DNA of 64,000 bases from Spizellomyces punctatus DAOM BR117 (Eukaryota > Chytridiomycota > Chytridiomycetes > Spizellomycetales > Spizellomycetaceae): positions 744,476 through 808,475 of the forward strand of contig NW_015971540.1 in the NCBI RefSeq assembly GCF_000182565.1, given 5' to 3'. Of this stretch, positions 35,164-45,252 are shown piece after piece (the first letter of the stretch is position 1; each line of letters begins with the position of its first letter). The translations under genes and the position numbers were made by a program. The notes beneath the pieces were generated by a model. The model worked only from the letters and a program-made list of their open reading frames with translations, made no database searches and was not told where the DNA came from.

Positions 35164-38100
35164 ATGCTCGCTCATCAAGCCAATGTTGCGCTTGTAGAAC
35201 GTGGTAACGGGGATTCACGTTCCCACCTCTCCTCGTTCTACAACAGTAGTGCTACTCTTGGAGGAGTTTCCAAAGGCCGTATAGACCAAGAGGCACTTTA
35301 CGATAGACAGGTACGTGCACCCCTTTTGAGTGGGTTGGAACACAACCATACAAGTTGGCTGTGCAGCACGGTGAGTGTGGATATGATATGCCCTTCTTCC
35401 GGTCTCGGCGTCGTCAACCGCTTGTTGGACCACGTTGGACCACTCTGGCACTAGCGTGCTAGAGGAAGCAGGTGTATCTTGTATCCCATTCAATCCGTTG
35501 AGCGTTGACGCATTTTGATACCGTGTTTAACGCGAGCAATTGCGGCGGATCAAATGAGACGTTTATAGAGCATATTACTGCTCTACTGTCAGCGTATCAT
35601 GAAGCACGGCGATGGATGACACGAAGCCGGGTCATCGCAGACGATGAATCAAGCTCAAGTGTGTAGCCGTTCAAGCAAAACCTCCCTGTCGGATACTTTA
35701 TACGCTTGTCTGTTCCCACATGGTCACGATATTCCGTGTCTGCGGTAACCTTGTCCCAGTTTTTACATTACTGTAACATGCTGTGTGTCTTGTAGATTCA
35801 AGACGGCTCAAAAGAGAAGACAGTCAGATTTGCGGCTGTCAGTCAAGACTTTATTTCAATTGGTACGGGTTTTGATCATCTTGGCGACCATCTCTTCAGC
35901 GATAACCAATGTAGTATCGTTGGTAGATTGTTCGGATAGCGATAGAGCCCGTGATCGTTTCCGGGAACAAACAGGGGATTACTATAGACCCTCAAATTCC
36001 GTAGCGGAAAGAAAAAGTTTAACTGAAAAAGATTACCAGAAGAAGATAGCGAAACAGCGCAAAAAAGCGGTAAAAAGATTGATCAAACAGCACAAGTTGC
36101 AACAATTGATCGCGGCAGGGCCCGGTGTTACAACGGTAGGTGGTGCTCGAATAGCTGCATTTTCTCCGATAGACTCTTAAATCTTAGTCCAGCGGTCGAT
36201 GGCGAGGAGACAACAGACAAATGAAGATTCTACGTTGGTGGATGCGACAATGGTATGCTTCAATCACCGTTTTCGGTATCTGGTGTGTCTGATTTATACT
36301 GGGCTCCACAGCAATCCTCCCTCAGAGGGTCACCGCCACAAACCGAGAGAGAGATGAGAGAATTCGCCAAAATCAAATACATAGCATGGGGGGAAGAGCG
36401 GAAAATCGAACATTGGGCAAGGGTGGAAAAGCAGCTGGAAATCATTAGAAAGGATGGGAGAGACATAAGAGTTGTGAATAACTCTCTTGTTGAGGTCGTG
36501 AATGGAGTCAATACGGAACTTGGGCGTTCGGAGCAGAAAAGATTGAAAAGAGATTTGAGGTCGCGAAATGAAGTGGAAGCTCTCAGATTGGCTGGGAGGG
36601 ATGTTCGATTTGAGGATGGCAAAGTTGTGGAGACTGTAAATGGCGCCAGGGTGATGCTTAGATGGAAAAGAGGACGTCTTGTGAATCCGCAGGAAGCTGA
36701 ACTGCTAACCCGGCAGAAAGCACTGAGAAGGAAAGAGAGACAAATGGCTAGGGAACACCGAAAGGGCGATGTGTGGGTATCACCAGCACATTCTACCCGA
36801 ACAGCGAAGCGAAAGTCGGGGCGGAAACTCTTCGAGGACGGTTATTATGAACCGGATGGTGGGGAAGTCACAGAATTGAGGAAGCAAGGCCGGTGCCAAG
36901 TGGCTAATCGAAAAGATTACTCTACCTTGGTGAGAAATGTGTGGTATTATGTTCATTGGCTTCGTTCGTCGATCTGATATTTATGGCTTTTGTAGGGGAA
37001 CTACCTGTCAGGTGCCCCGGAAATAGAAGTGTATACAGATGGATCTCTTCGTGCTCGAGGAGGGGCTTGCGCTATCGGCTGCTTCTTCCCGAACAAAGAG
37101 CGATGGTGTGTAAAAAGAAGTTACGTTTGGAAAGGGTGGCCTGCTCAATTTCTGCTTTTTAGTCACATCTCTCGGGTCGTCCCTGGTAGCACTTCAAATG
37201 ATGCTGAGGTGCAGGTGCGTGCGTTGTGCAATGCCCTTCTCTGGCTTTGCAGCGAATCCTCATGTTTTGCTCTTACATTTATCAGGCATGTATAGCTGCC
37301 TTGCGTGCTATTGGGGATGGTGTTAATGCCATTATCCACGTCGACTGCCTGAGTGTTATTACGGGTGAGGCGCTCCTTGGCCAATCTTCTACTATCAAGC
37401 ATGTATTCTTATTACTGTAACATCTCAGCTATGCAATATGCAGCATCTGGCAAGCCTGCCGAAGGCAAGTACACGTCTGAATTGGCGGAGGTAAGATAAC
37501 TATCCATCCAATGCACTCAAATATGATTTGACAATGTCCCCTATTATTACAGCTTGTGTTGACTCGCAGTGGTGGTACACGCTGGAAGTGGGTGAAAGCA
37601 CATGTTGGAAATCGCGGAAATATGGAAGCCGACAAACTCGCTGGCATGGCCGCTATCATGTGGAGCATGAGAGGACAAAATGAATTTCACCGGGATGTCC
37701 GAATAGCTGATTTCATGAAATATGAAGAAGGAAAGCGGCCTCAAATTGCACCAGCTTATGAAGTTTCAAGAGCACCGGATACTCGCACGGGGATTGCAAT
37801 GAGTAGCACCACTGAACTGACTGTGGGCGCTGTGATCGACAATGAGATGAAGGCATCGACGACAGGTGAGGACGCCAAGTCCACCATGGTGAATGTCGAA
37901 GTATCAGCCATGGAGAATATCGAAGTATCGGCGATGGATATAGTCGTGGACAATGGCAACGCCACAGGAAACGCAGAGCAAGACTCAAGTGGATCTGATA
38001 TGGACTTGGATTCCGATCTTTCCTCGAGCGATAGCTCAGATGAGGACTCGGAGGAGGACCATGCTGCGCACACGATGTTTGTGGAAAATGAAGATGGTTC

Positions 38101-38224
38101 ATTTGAGGAAGTACTTGTTGACTCTGAGGGAAGGCCACTGGGTACTCGTTCCGCCCAGGCTGATCGGGAGACAACTCCCTTTACTCCTATGGAGGTCATT
38201 GATCTGGTCTCGGACGATGAGTGA
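35164..38224 (+). CDS. Multi-exon RNase H type 1 fusion protein with C-terminal SIM-like motif
   Basis: Nine exons (35164-35310, 35796-35862, 35927-36135, 36193-36252, 36312-36929, 36996-37214, 37286-37364, 37444-37490, 37553-38224) join in phase to 705 codons plus stop. Residues ~1-365 are basic and helical, with an internal duplication near 36433-36650. Residues ~370-540 form an RNase H fold with all four acidic residues: Asp in EVYTDGSLRARGG, Glu in NDAEVQACIAAL, Asp in IIHVDCLSVIT and Asp in NMEADKLAG, plus the His of VKAHVGNRGN. The C-terminal 150 residues are Ser/Asp/Glu rich and end PMEVIDLVSDDE. It should cut the RNA strand of RNA-DNA hybrids. It is not the usual short RNase H1 with an N-terminal hybrid-binding domain; no reverse transcriptase is attached, so it is not an intact retroelement. 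Confidence 0.82.
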
Positions 38225-38884
38225 TGTTTGGTCGTTGGTCATTTGCAAACGATCGACGTGTAATTATTATCTCGGATATGTGACGGTTTCTTGTGAATGT
38301 TGTGCGATTTGTGCTTTGGTCAGTAGTTGTGTATGCTTTGTTAGTGTGATCAGAGCGACCACTTTGGTTGTTTTGAATTGATGTAGGATTAATATCAGTC
38401 GACGGAGGAAAGTTTCTACGATGTATCTTGTTAAATAAAGAAAGTTTCGCTGAACGTGATGTCGTTGGTTTTTCGGGTGTGGGAAATGACTCGGAACCGC
38501 GTCGGCTTGCAACTCGCCTTTTAGCTTTTGAGCTTCCACCGTCCTGTCTTACGAGCCAGCTATCCACCTTCTACTGTTCGCATAATCGCATTCTTTTGCT
38601 TTCAAAGAGTCTTTCTGCAAAACGCTGCATCCTCTTTGTCACCTGCATCCCGCAGCTCTGAAATCCCACTCAAATACAATCAACAACAAGAAAACGCAAC
38701 TCGCACAACATGACCCGGCCACACTTCTTTCAGCGAGTCGTCTCCTTTGCTACTGGTGGTCTTTTTCACGTAGGGCATTCCAATCTGATATATATCCCTC
38801 CACTTGTGTGCTGCATTAATCCTCTAATTCCCATCCGTTTTCTCTTTCGCATAGCGCAAAGTGAACAGCTTCCAAGCAACCCCG
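38225..38884. other. Spacer upstream of RRM gene, no gene seen
   Basis: 660 bases; pyrimidine-rich near 38790-38860 just before the RRM start. Short frames only. Confidence 0.45.
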
Positions 38885-40423
38885 ATGTCAACCACCAATC
38901 CTTTCCGCACAAACGACCAAGACCAAACACCAGCACCGGGAAACCGAACCATCGTCCTTGAATCCGAGGCAGAACAGCCACAAGTTTTCCATGATGAGGA
39001 AAAGGTCGTTATTAATTTTATGCCACCTGTTAGGGAGGTTGTTGAGCATCCAAGCTCTCAAGATCAGAAAATGTCTACATCTTGGGATCATGATGATTCC
39101 GATGAAACAATCGAGGTTAGCAAGGCTGCAAGTGCAGGCCAGAAAGTGACTACACCTTGGGAGGACTGTGATTCCGAGGAAGCAGTCGACGGCAGCCGTA
39201 TACATATGGTCAACGAGACGGTAACATCAAAAGATGAGTTAAATGAAAAGGACGTTGTCGAGGACATTGTCGAGGGGGAAACGCTTGACCTAGCCAAATT
39301 GTCTCCCATTCTTGAATCTCACGATACCGATTTGCATGCGCTGAACAGCGTGCCAGAGACTGATGTAGATTGGGATAAATCTTTACAGAATGGAGTGCCA
39401 GAGACAGATGTTGATTGGGATAAATCTGTACAGAATGTCGCACCTGATATCGATGGTGATCGTAAACAAGAGGATCATGTTATTTCTGCTATTTGGGAAG
39501 GTGATAGCGGCAAGAAGGGTGATGATCAACCTGTCGAGGTCAATGGTAGGTTGGATGAAGAGGACAGGTCCAAGTCTCCATCTCTATCCTGCCCTTCCAA
39601 ACCGGCACCAGCAGAGAACAATGAGCCTACAACATCCGCCGAGTTCGAGTCTCTTCATTGCCAATTTACGAACCTATCTCTTGATACGTCTAAAGAAGAC
39701 AAACAACAAGACTCTGCCGATGTCCTGCCGCCGTCACGCGAGGTCAAAGGGCCAGATGCCAAGGTATCAGCCGATCTGTACGGTGACTGGAACGTGGATG
39801 TCAAGAGTGAGGTGTCGAGTAGAGACCTTCCTCACCCCGGGTATCATGATACCGTCGATCAATCCTCGGTCGATCCTTGGCTTCGAGATTCAGAATCCCC
39901 GACACCCATCATCCGACGTCCATTCGCACCAAAGCCACATCCGCTGAACTCAGAATCTCCACCGGCCTGTCCAAACACCAACGTCCTCCACCTCCCCCGT
40001 ATTCCGATCACTGTCACCGAGCTAGACCTTTACCTCCTCTTTCGTCCCTACGGCAAAATTGAGAACATGCTCGTATACCCGCTAGTATGGGATCTGGATT
40101 CAGCGGAGCCCACGGAACCCCACCATCACGCCTACGTTCAATTTACAGACAATGAAACGGCTTTTGCAGCTTATACGCTTCTTGAAAACAAGATTTCTTT
40201 CAAAACTGGGGAAACGCTTGCGATCGAGTATGCGGCTGCTATACCTACGCCTATGCTGCCTCCGCGATCCAAAAAGGCCAGCAAGGAGAGAGTATGGAGG
40301 ATGTTCAAGTATAGGGGTTGGGATGATCTTTTGAGGAGGGATATCAAGGTATGTGCAAAGCATGTTTTGGTAACGTTGAGATGTCTAATGAACTTTCTTT
40401 TTACTGTGTGCAAGGGATGGTAA
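38885..40423 (+). CDS. Acidic protein with one C-terminal RRM
   Basis: The first ~360 residues are disordered and acidic, with Trp-Asp and Ser-rich repeats: a near-perfect 15-residue duplication (VPETDVDWDKSLQNG / VPETDVDWDKSVQN, near 39350-39440) and two looser TxWxDxDSxE repeats near 39075-39190. The RRM follows at about 39980-40240: RNP2 NVLHLPRI, then LDLYLLFRPYGKIENMLVYP, RNP1-like HAYVQFTDNETAFAAYTLL and LAIEYAA. A short basic tail follows. The stop at 40421-40423 is reached either directly or after a 64-base intron that keeps phase (GTATGT...TGCAAG). An RNA-binding role is inferred; no specific family is recognised. Confidence 0.8.
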   Translation: MSTTNPFRTNDQDQTPAPGNRTIVLESEAEQPQVFHDEEKVVINFMPPVREVVEHPSSQDQKMSTSWDHDDSDETIEVSKAASAGQKVTTPWEDCDSEEAVDGSRIHMVNETVTSKDELNEKDVVEDIVEGETLDLAKLSPILESHDTDLHALNSVPETDVDWDKSLQNGVPETDVDWDKSVQNVAPDIDGDRKQEDHVISAIWEGDSGKKGDDQPVEVNGRLDEEDRSKSPSLSCPSKPAPAENNEPTTSAEFESLHCQFTNLSLDTSKEDKQQDSADVLPPSREVKGPDAKVSADLYGDWNVDVKSEVSSRDLPHPGYHDTVDQSSVDPWLRDSESPTPIIRRPFAPKPHPLNSESPPACPNTNVLHLPRIPITVTELDLYLLFRPYGKIENMLVYPLVWDLDSAEPTEPHHHAYVQFTDNETAFAAYTLLENKISFKTGETLAIEYAAAIPTPMLPPRSKKASKERVWRMFKYRGWDDLLRRDIKVCAKHVLVTLRCLMNFLFTVCKGW

Positions 40424-40648
40424 GGGCAATCTATGGCAAGTGAGCTCGGTCTTGCGCTGGAGAGGACAGACACTGTATTGCTTTGGCTTCTTAGCTAACG
40501 TGCCAAAGCATTTGGACTGTTTGCTTGATTTTGCAATTGAATTGAATGTTGCATTTAAACATTTGGAAATTGATGATGTATACCGATATGAGTTGGCTTG
40601 TTTGACCGCTTTCAAATATATGCATATGGAGGCTGCATGGACACCTAT

Positions 40649-40939
40649 TTACAGCTCACTTTTAATCACCTTGCGGTGGTAGTAGATTATCATGTCATCT
40701 GGGGAAAGCCAGAGACGACGCCAAATTCCGTATGTCCAGCAGGCTGAGAGGCCCTAAAGAAAAAGGAAAGCTTAGAATACATATGCATTATATGTAGATA
40801 AAATATTTGAACACACGGTAGGGCTGAAAGCAGCGAGTCCTAAAAAGGGGAAAGCACACAATCCAAAAATCGCAGTGATACCAGTGATGGTCGCACTGGC
40901 AAACGTGAAAGCAGTGCAAAGAGCATCGTCGATAGTCAT
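40649..40939 (-). CDS. Small membrane protein, two exons
   Basis: Exon 1: MTIDDALCTAFTFASATITG then ITAIFGLCAFPFLGLAAFSP, two close hydrophobic segments, ending at a GTGTGT donor. After a TTTCTTTAG acceptor, exon 2 reads in phase GLSACWTYGIWRRLWLSPDD and a basic tail ending KSEL with TAA 40649-40651. About 78 residues. A TATATAAA element 48 bases upstream of the ATG supports the start. KSEL at the C-terminus resembles an ER-retention tetrapeptide, but membrane topology is unknown. Function unknown. Confidence 0.55.
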
Positions 40940-40986
40940 GGTGAAATGGCTTGCTGTATGCAGGGTATCCACAGGTCCTCGCTGTT

Positions 40987-40994
40987 TTTATATA
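40987..40994 (-). promoter_or_regulatory. TATA box of the small membrane protein gene
   Basis: TATATAAA on the minus strand, 48 bases before the ATG at 40939. Confidence 0.45.
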
Positions 40995-41135
40995 AGATCC
41001 TGCGGATAGTTCGCCAGCATGTTTTTGGATGTGCCGCTAGAGAGGAGAACGGCAGTGGTTTATTTATAACAAATTGGTATTAAAAGTAACTAACGGCAGA
41101 ATTAGCCATGACTTTTGCTTATGTACATGATGGGC

Positions 41136-42405
41136 TCATTTCTTTTCCAACAGCTCTTTTACTAGACGCTCACTAATATCCCATAGGTCTGTTTGGAGTT
41201 TCTCATCGGCCGTGTAGCCCGTCATTGGTTTCTCCTTTGCAGTCGGCCACTAGAATCAGGCAATGCAGCCATGTCAGCAAGGGTCATTTTAGATCAATAA
41301 GGTACTCGCACTTACAAAGTATTTGCCCCGAATGTTTTGGGTCTCCACCTCCTCGCTTGTCGCCAAATATAACTGCGTCAACGCCCCTTTGTCCGCTGTA
41401 TTCCCCATCACAGTTCCTAGTCCAAATTGAATGACTTTCTCAGTGTAGCCTCCGGCGTACCAGCTTCGGTTGGTAATGTTCGTGGCAATGACGCCGGGGT
41501 GGCAACTGTTGGCATAGATTTGCGAGTCGGGACCGAGCTAGGTGGAGCATCGATATGTTATGCTATGTATCGAGTGCAAAGAACAGGAGGCACACTCACC
41601 CTTTTGGTCAATTCCTTGACAAAGAGGAGATTCGCAAGCTTGGAGAGCCCATACGCTCGGACATTGTCATATTTTTCTTTTGATACATGGATATCCTGTT
41701 CCCAATCCGGTTTTGACCATACTAGGTCAATCCCGCGGGATGAAATGGTGACAACGCGGGCGGGTCCAGACGTTTTAACGATTGGGAGGAGGAGTTCAGT
41801 AAGGTAGAAGCTGACAAGTGTTTTTGTGTGAGTTGCGGGACATTCAAGGTGCAAATGAGCATGATGGCAGCATACTGTGACAGATGGTTGATGTAAAATT
41901 GGCCTTCGATTCCGCTTATAGAGTTGTAGGGCGTATAAGCGATTCCAGCGTTGAGGAGGAGAATGTGGATAGGAAGGGATTTTTGCTTGTACCATTCCGC
42001 AAATGCTCGGACCTGTTTTTTTTTGTCGTGCAAACAGGTCAATTGCGAGCAGTGGGTGGAAAGTCTTGCAGGAAGATACTTACAGACTGGAGATCCCCAT
42101 TGTCCATCACACCAAATTCCACCTTGGAGCTGTTGGAAGCCTCGATAATCTTTTGAACCGCTTCTTTGCCTCTGCTCTCTGATCGAGCGGTGATGATGAC
42201 ATGTGCGCCCTTTTGAGCCATAGCGATGGCAGAAGCCATACTATGCATCTGTTTTAGTTTTAAATATACATATTTGGTGTGTGTGTGCAAGTCCGCAAGC
42301 TTACCCCAGCCCAGCTGTTCCTCCTGTAATGATGGCGACCTTACCATCGAGGTTTGGAATATCGTCCGTAGAAAACGTTTTGCCATAAAGCCAGCCAAAG
42401 ACCAT
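41136..42405 (-). CDS. Short-chain dehydrogenase/reductase
   Basis: NAD(P)H-dependent oxidoreductase of the retinol dehydrogenase/WW-domain oxidoreductase-like branch. Starts MVFGWLYGKTF. The cofactor site is GGTAGLG split by the first intron; then GAHVIITARSESRGKEAVQK (Arg after the second strand suggests NADPH), ILLLNAGIA, FYINHLS, and VVTISSRG. The catalytic Tyr-Lys is in the motif AYGLSKLAN near 41650. The C-terminal part lies in exons between 41600 and 41136 (SCHPGVIATN near 41490). Six or seven short introns. Stop at 41136-41138. Substrate unknown. Confidence 0.88.
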
Positions 42406-43259
42406 GATTGTTATTCCTATATATGAGATGTTTGTAGAAAAAGAAGCGGAATCCAAACAAGATGCTGCAATGGTTTTATATGCAAAAACACTTGGGGATG
42501 AAAAAGATAAACGTCCGTTCGGAGCCCCGATGAGTTTGGTCGGTCCGATATTGCAGCCCTTTTGAAATCGAAATTTACGAAATTTTTTGGGCCAACAGTT
42601 TTGTTTAACGGAATTGGGTAGATTGCTATCGGGTTTCGCTTGCTTGCAAACGACTTGCTACCGCGGTACTCGAACGGCGACGACGACCGGCCGACGACGA
42701 CGACGACGACGACGAGTGCGAGTTAGTTACAGTGATCTTTTTGCAGATGGAACACTTGGACAACTCCACCAAAAATCAACGCTCCAAGAAGGCTCGTCAA
42801 TATGACAAATACCGTCGAACCTTGTCAACGACACAGAATCACACGTTTTTCCAAACAAGGGCCCTTTTGCTGTTAAAAGCATATGATGTTTGCTGGTCAC
42901 TTTTTTTTTCTTCTTCTTGAACCCTAACCACGCGCGTCATTTTGGACTTGGATTGTGTTGAAAGCAACAAGTTCGTTTGGTTACCCTCACCCTTGAGGCT
43001 TGAAGGAGAATGCGGGACAAACCTGACTTTACACAGCATACTGCTCTGTGCATTTACAACTTGCCGCCCCAAGGGGCTTTGAGGGATCGTGCTCAACGTT
43101 GACAAATGGTTGAGCTGATGTACTAGTACAAGTTGCTATTGATGGGGAAGTCGCTGGTGGTGGGTCAATAAATTGGCAAGGAAGAGCAAAGCTCCCCACC
43201 AGGTTGCAGAGTGAATTGGAGTAAAAAGATAAACCATCCAAATCCATTGCCCGCAAAAC
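42406..43259. other. Spacer with a CGA microsatellite, no confident gene
   Basis: TATAAAA-like element on the minus strand near 42476-42482, about 70 bases upstream of the SDR start. A (cga)n run lies at 42674-42714. A plus-strand frame 42747-42920 (57 codons, MEHLDNSTKNQRSKK...) is intact but unsupported. Confidence 0.4.
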
Positions 43260-44977
43260 ATGAAAATGTGGACATTCTCTTTCTTGCTGGGCATCCTGGC
43301 TTGCGCTTTGGCGCATCCCGTAAAGCGGGCTAGCCAGCCCATTTCCACCCCTCTAGGCACCATCATTGGAAGCACATGTGCCAATCACACCAACGTCCAT
43401 CAATACCTGGGTATTCCCTATGCTCAGGCCCCCATCGGTGATAACCGATTCGCCTCTCCCAAGGCATACCAGTCAGCATACCCATCCAGAGAATGGAATG
43501 CGAATAGGTATCGGTCAGCCTGCCCTCAGTTGAATTCCCCACTGGGCAACGTGACGGAGGAGGACTGTCTTTATTTGAATGTCTGGGTGCCTGATCGTCC
43601 CCGTCAACATGACTTGCCTGTGCGAGTGTATATTCATGGCGGTGGATGGTACTTTGGTGCCTCTAGTGACGCCCTCTTTGACGGCTGTTCTGCTACTGCT
43701 GTATCGGATGCCATCCTTGTGACATTCAATTACCGTCTCGGTGTCTTTGGATTCTTGGCTCTTCCCTCTCAAGCCAACAGCGATCATGGAGTGGGCAACT
43801 GGGCCGTTCAGGACCAGCAATTAGCTTTAAAGTGGGTTCATGATAATATTCATCAATTCGGGGGTGACAACAGCCGAATCGAAATATTTGGCGAAAGTGC
43901 CGGTGGGTCGGCTGTGTCCCTCCATTTGATTGCAAAGGGCTCCGAAGGACTATTTTCGACGGCAATAGTGGAAAGCGGGGCGGCCTCTGAATTGCCTCCC
44001 ATCAACGTTGCCTATCGGTCGACCTGGGCTGTCGCACAAGCAGTCGGTTGCACCACGGAGACGACCGTCTCGCAGACGTCTGGAGAACAAGAGCGGGTCT
44101 TGTCTTGTCTACGCAGCACAGCCGCGCTTGGTCTCCTCTCCAATGGCCCGCAACTTGCCGTCATCAGCTACTCGAACCTGACCGCCCTCAAATGGGGCCC
44201 CTCGATTGACGGCCACATCCTCCGCCGTCAGATTCCAGACGCCCTTGCAGCCGGCGAAATCAACCGCGGAGCTGACAATACCCCCATTATGCTCGTGGCG
44301 GGAACAAATTCTGAGGAAGGCATTATCTTGCTCCCCCAAGGTCTCAATGCGACACAATCCCAACTGGACCAACTGATCGATGAACTTGCACCCAACCGAG
44401 GTGAATACGCAGCATACCGCTCAGTCCTCACTACCCAATACAGTGTGGATAGATTCAATGGTAGCTACTTCATCGCTGGATCCACTCTTATTACGGACTT
44501 TCTGTTCCTCTGCCCAACTTACCGGTTCCTAAAAGCCTTTACGAGACACAACAAGGCGTACTCGTATCTATTTACGAGGAGTATTAGATGTCCCGCTGTG
44601 ACAGGAGGAGTTGATTTGGGCGTTGTTGGGGCGGGACATGGGATGGAGTTACCGTATGTATTTCAGAATCTGGCTTTATGTGGGTTGGAGAATGGGGAGG
44701 ATAAGGAGTTGGCGGATATGATGCTTCGTGCTTGGTGAGTTTTATTGGATTTACGCTTGAGCTGCTTATCATGAGCGTGTAACCTGCTCCGCTCATTTCT
44801 AGGACAAGCTTTGCAGCAACCAAGACCCCAGGAATAGATAACTGGGACCAATGGACTGTTGAAGACCCTCAGATAGCAGTGCTCAATATCCCGTTCAGAA
44901 CGGTCAAGCACGATGTCTCTGAGAAATGCAAAGTGTTTGAAGAGTTGGTGGGTGTAGCTGTTAGGGAAAGCTTTTAA
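43260..44977 (+). CDS. Secreted type-B carboxylesterase/lipase
   Basis: Alpha/beta-hydrolase that cleaves carboxylic esters outside the cell. Signal peptide MKMWTFSFLLGILACALA with likely cleavage before HPVKR. Family landmarks: YLGIPYAQAPIGDNRF, EDCLYLNVWVP, oxyanion HGGGW (residues 126-130), nucleophile Ser213 in GESAGG, Glu353 in GTNSEEG, His460 in GAGHGMELPYVF. Several N-glycosylation sequons (NVT, NLT, NGS). One intron (44735-44802) splits Trp492; exon 2 ends at TAA 44975-44977. About 550 residues, normal for the family. Mostly intron-free in an intron-rich neighbourhood. Confidence 0.93.
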
Positions 44978-45252
44978 AGCGGATGGTGGGAGATAGGGAG
45001 GACATTATCTGAACTGGCCTTGTATTGTTTATTTCTTTATCATGCCGCCAAATTCGGCGATCTTTTTATTTTCAAATGCTGTTCGTCCACCTTTTACCAC
45101 AATGAAAGAATATTTGCTACCATTCCATTTGCTGCAATGCTTCTGGCAAAGGAAAGTTGGTCGATCGTGACCCTTAGCATTACCTAATCCCGCATAAGCC
45201 CCAACACGTCCGTCAGGAACGCGTTCGGACATGCCAACTTCCCCGACAGATC

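Noticed and set aside
35164-38224. Intact retrotransposon because of the RNase H domain
   Set aside because: No reverse transcriptase, integrase, gag-like region or terminal repeats nearby, and the gene has eight spliceosomal introns.
42674-42714. Arg-rich peptide encoded by the CGA run
   Set aside because: A simple trinucleotide repeat in a spacer; the frame has no other support.
42747-42920. 57-codon plus-strand frame (MEHLDNSTKNQRSKK...)
   Set aside because: It has an intact start and stop but no splice, domain or promoter support; ends in a T-run. Left as spacer.
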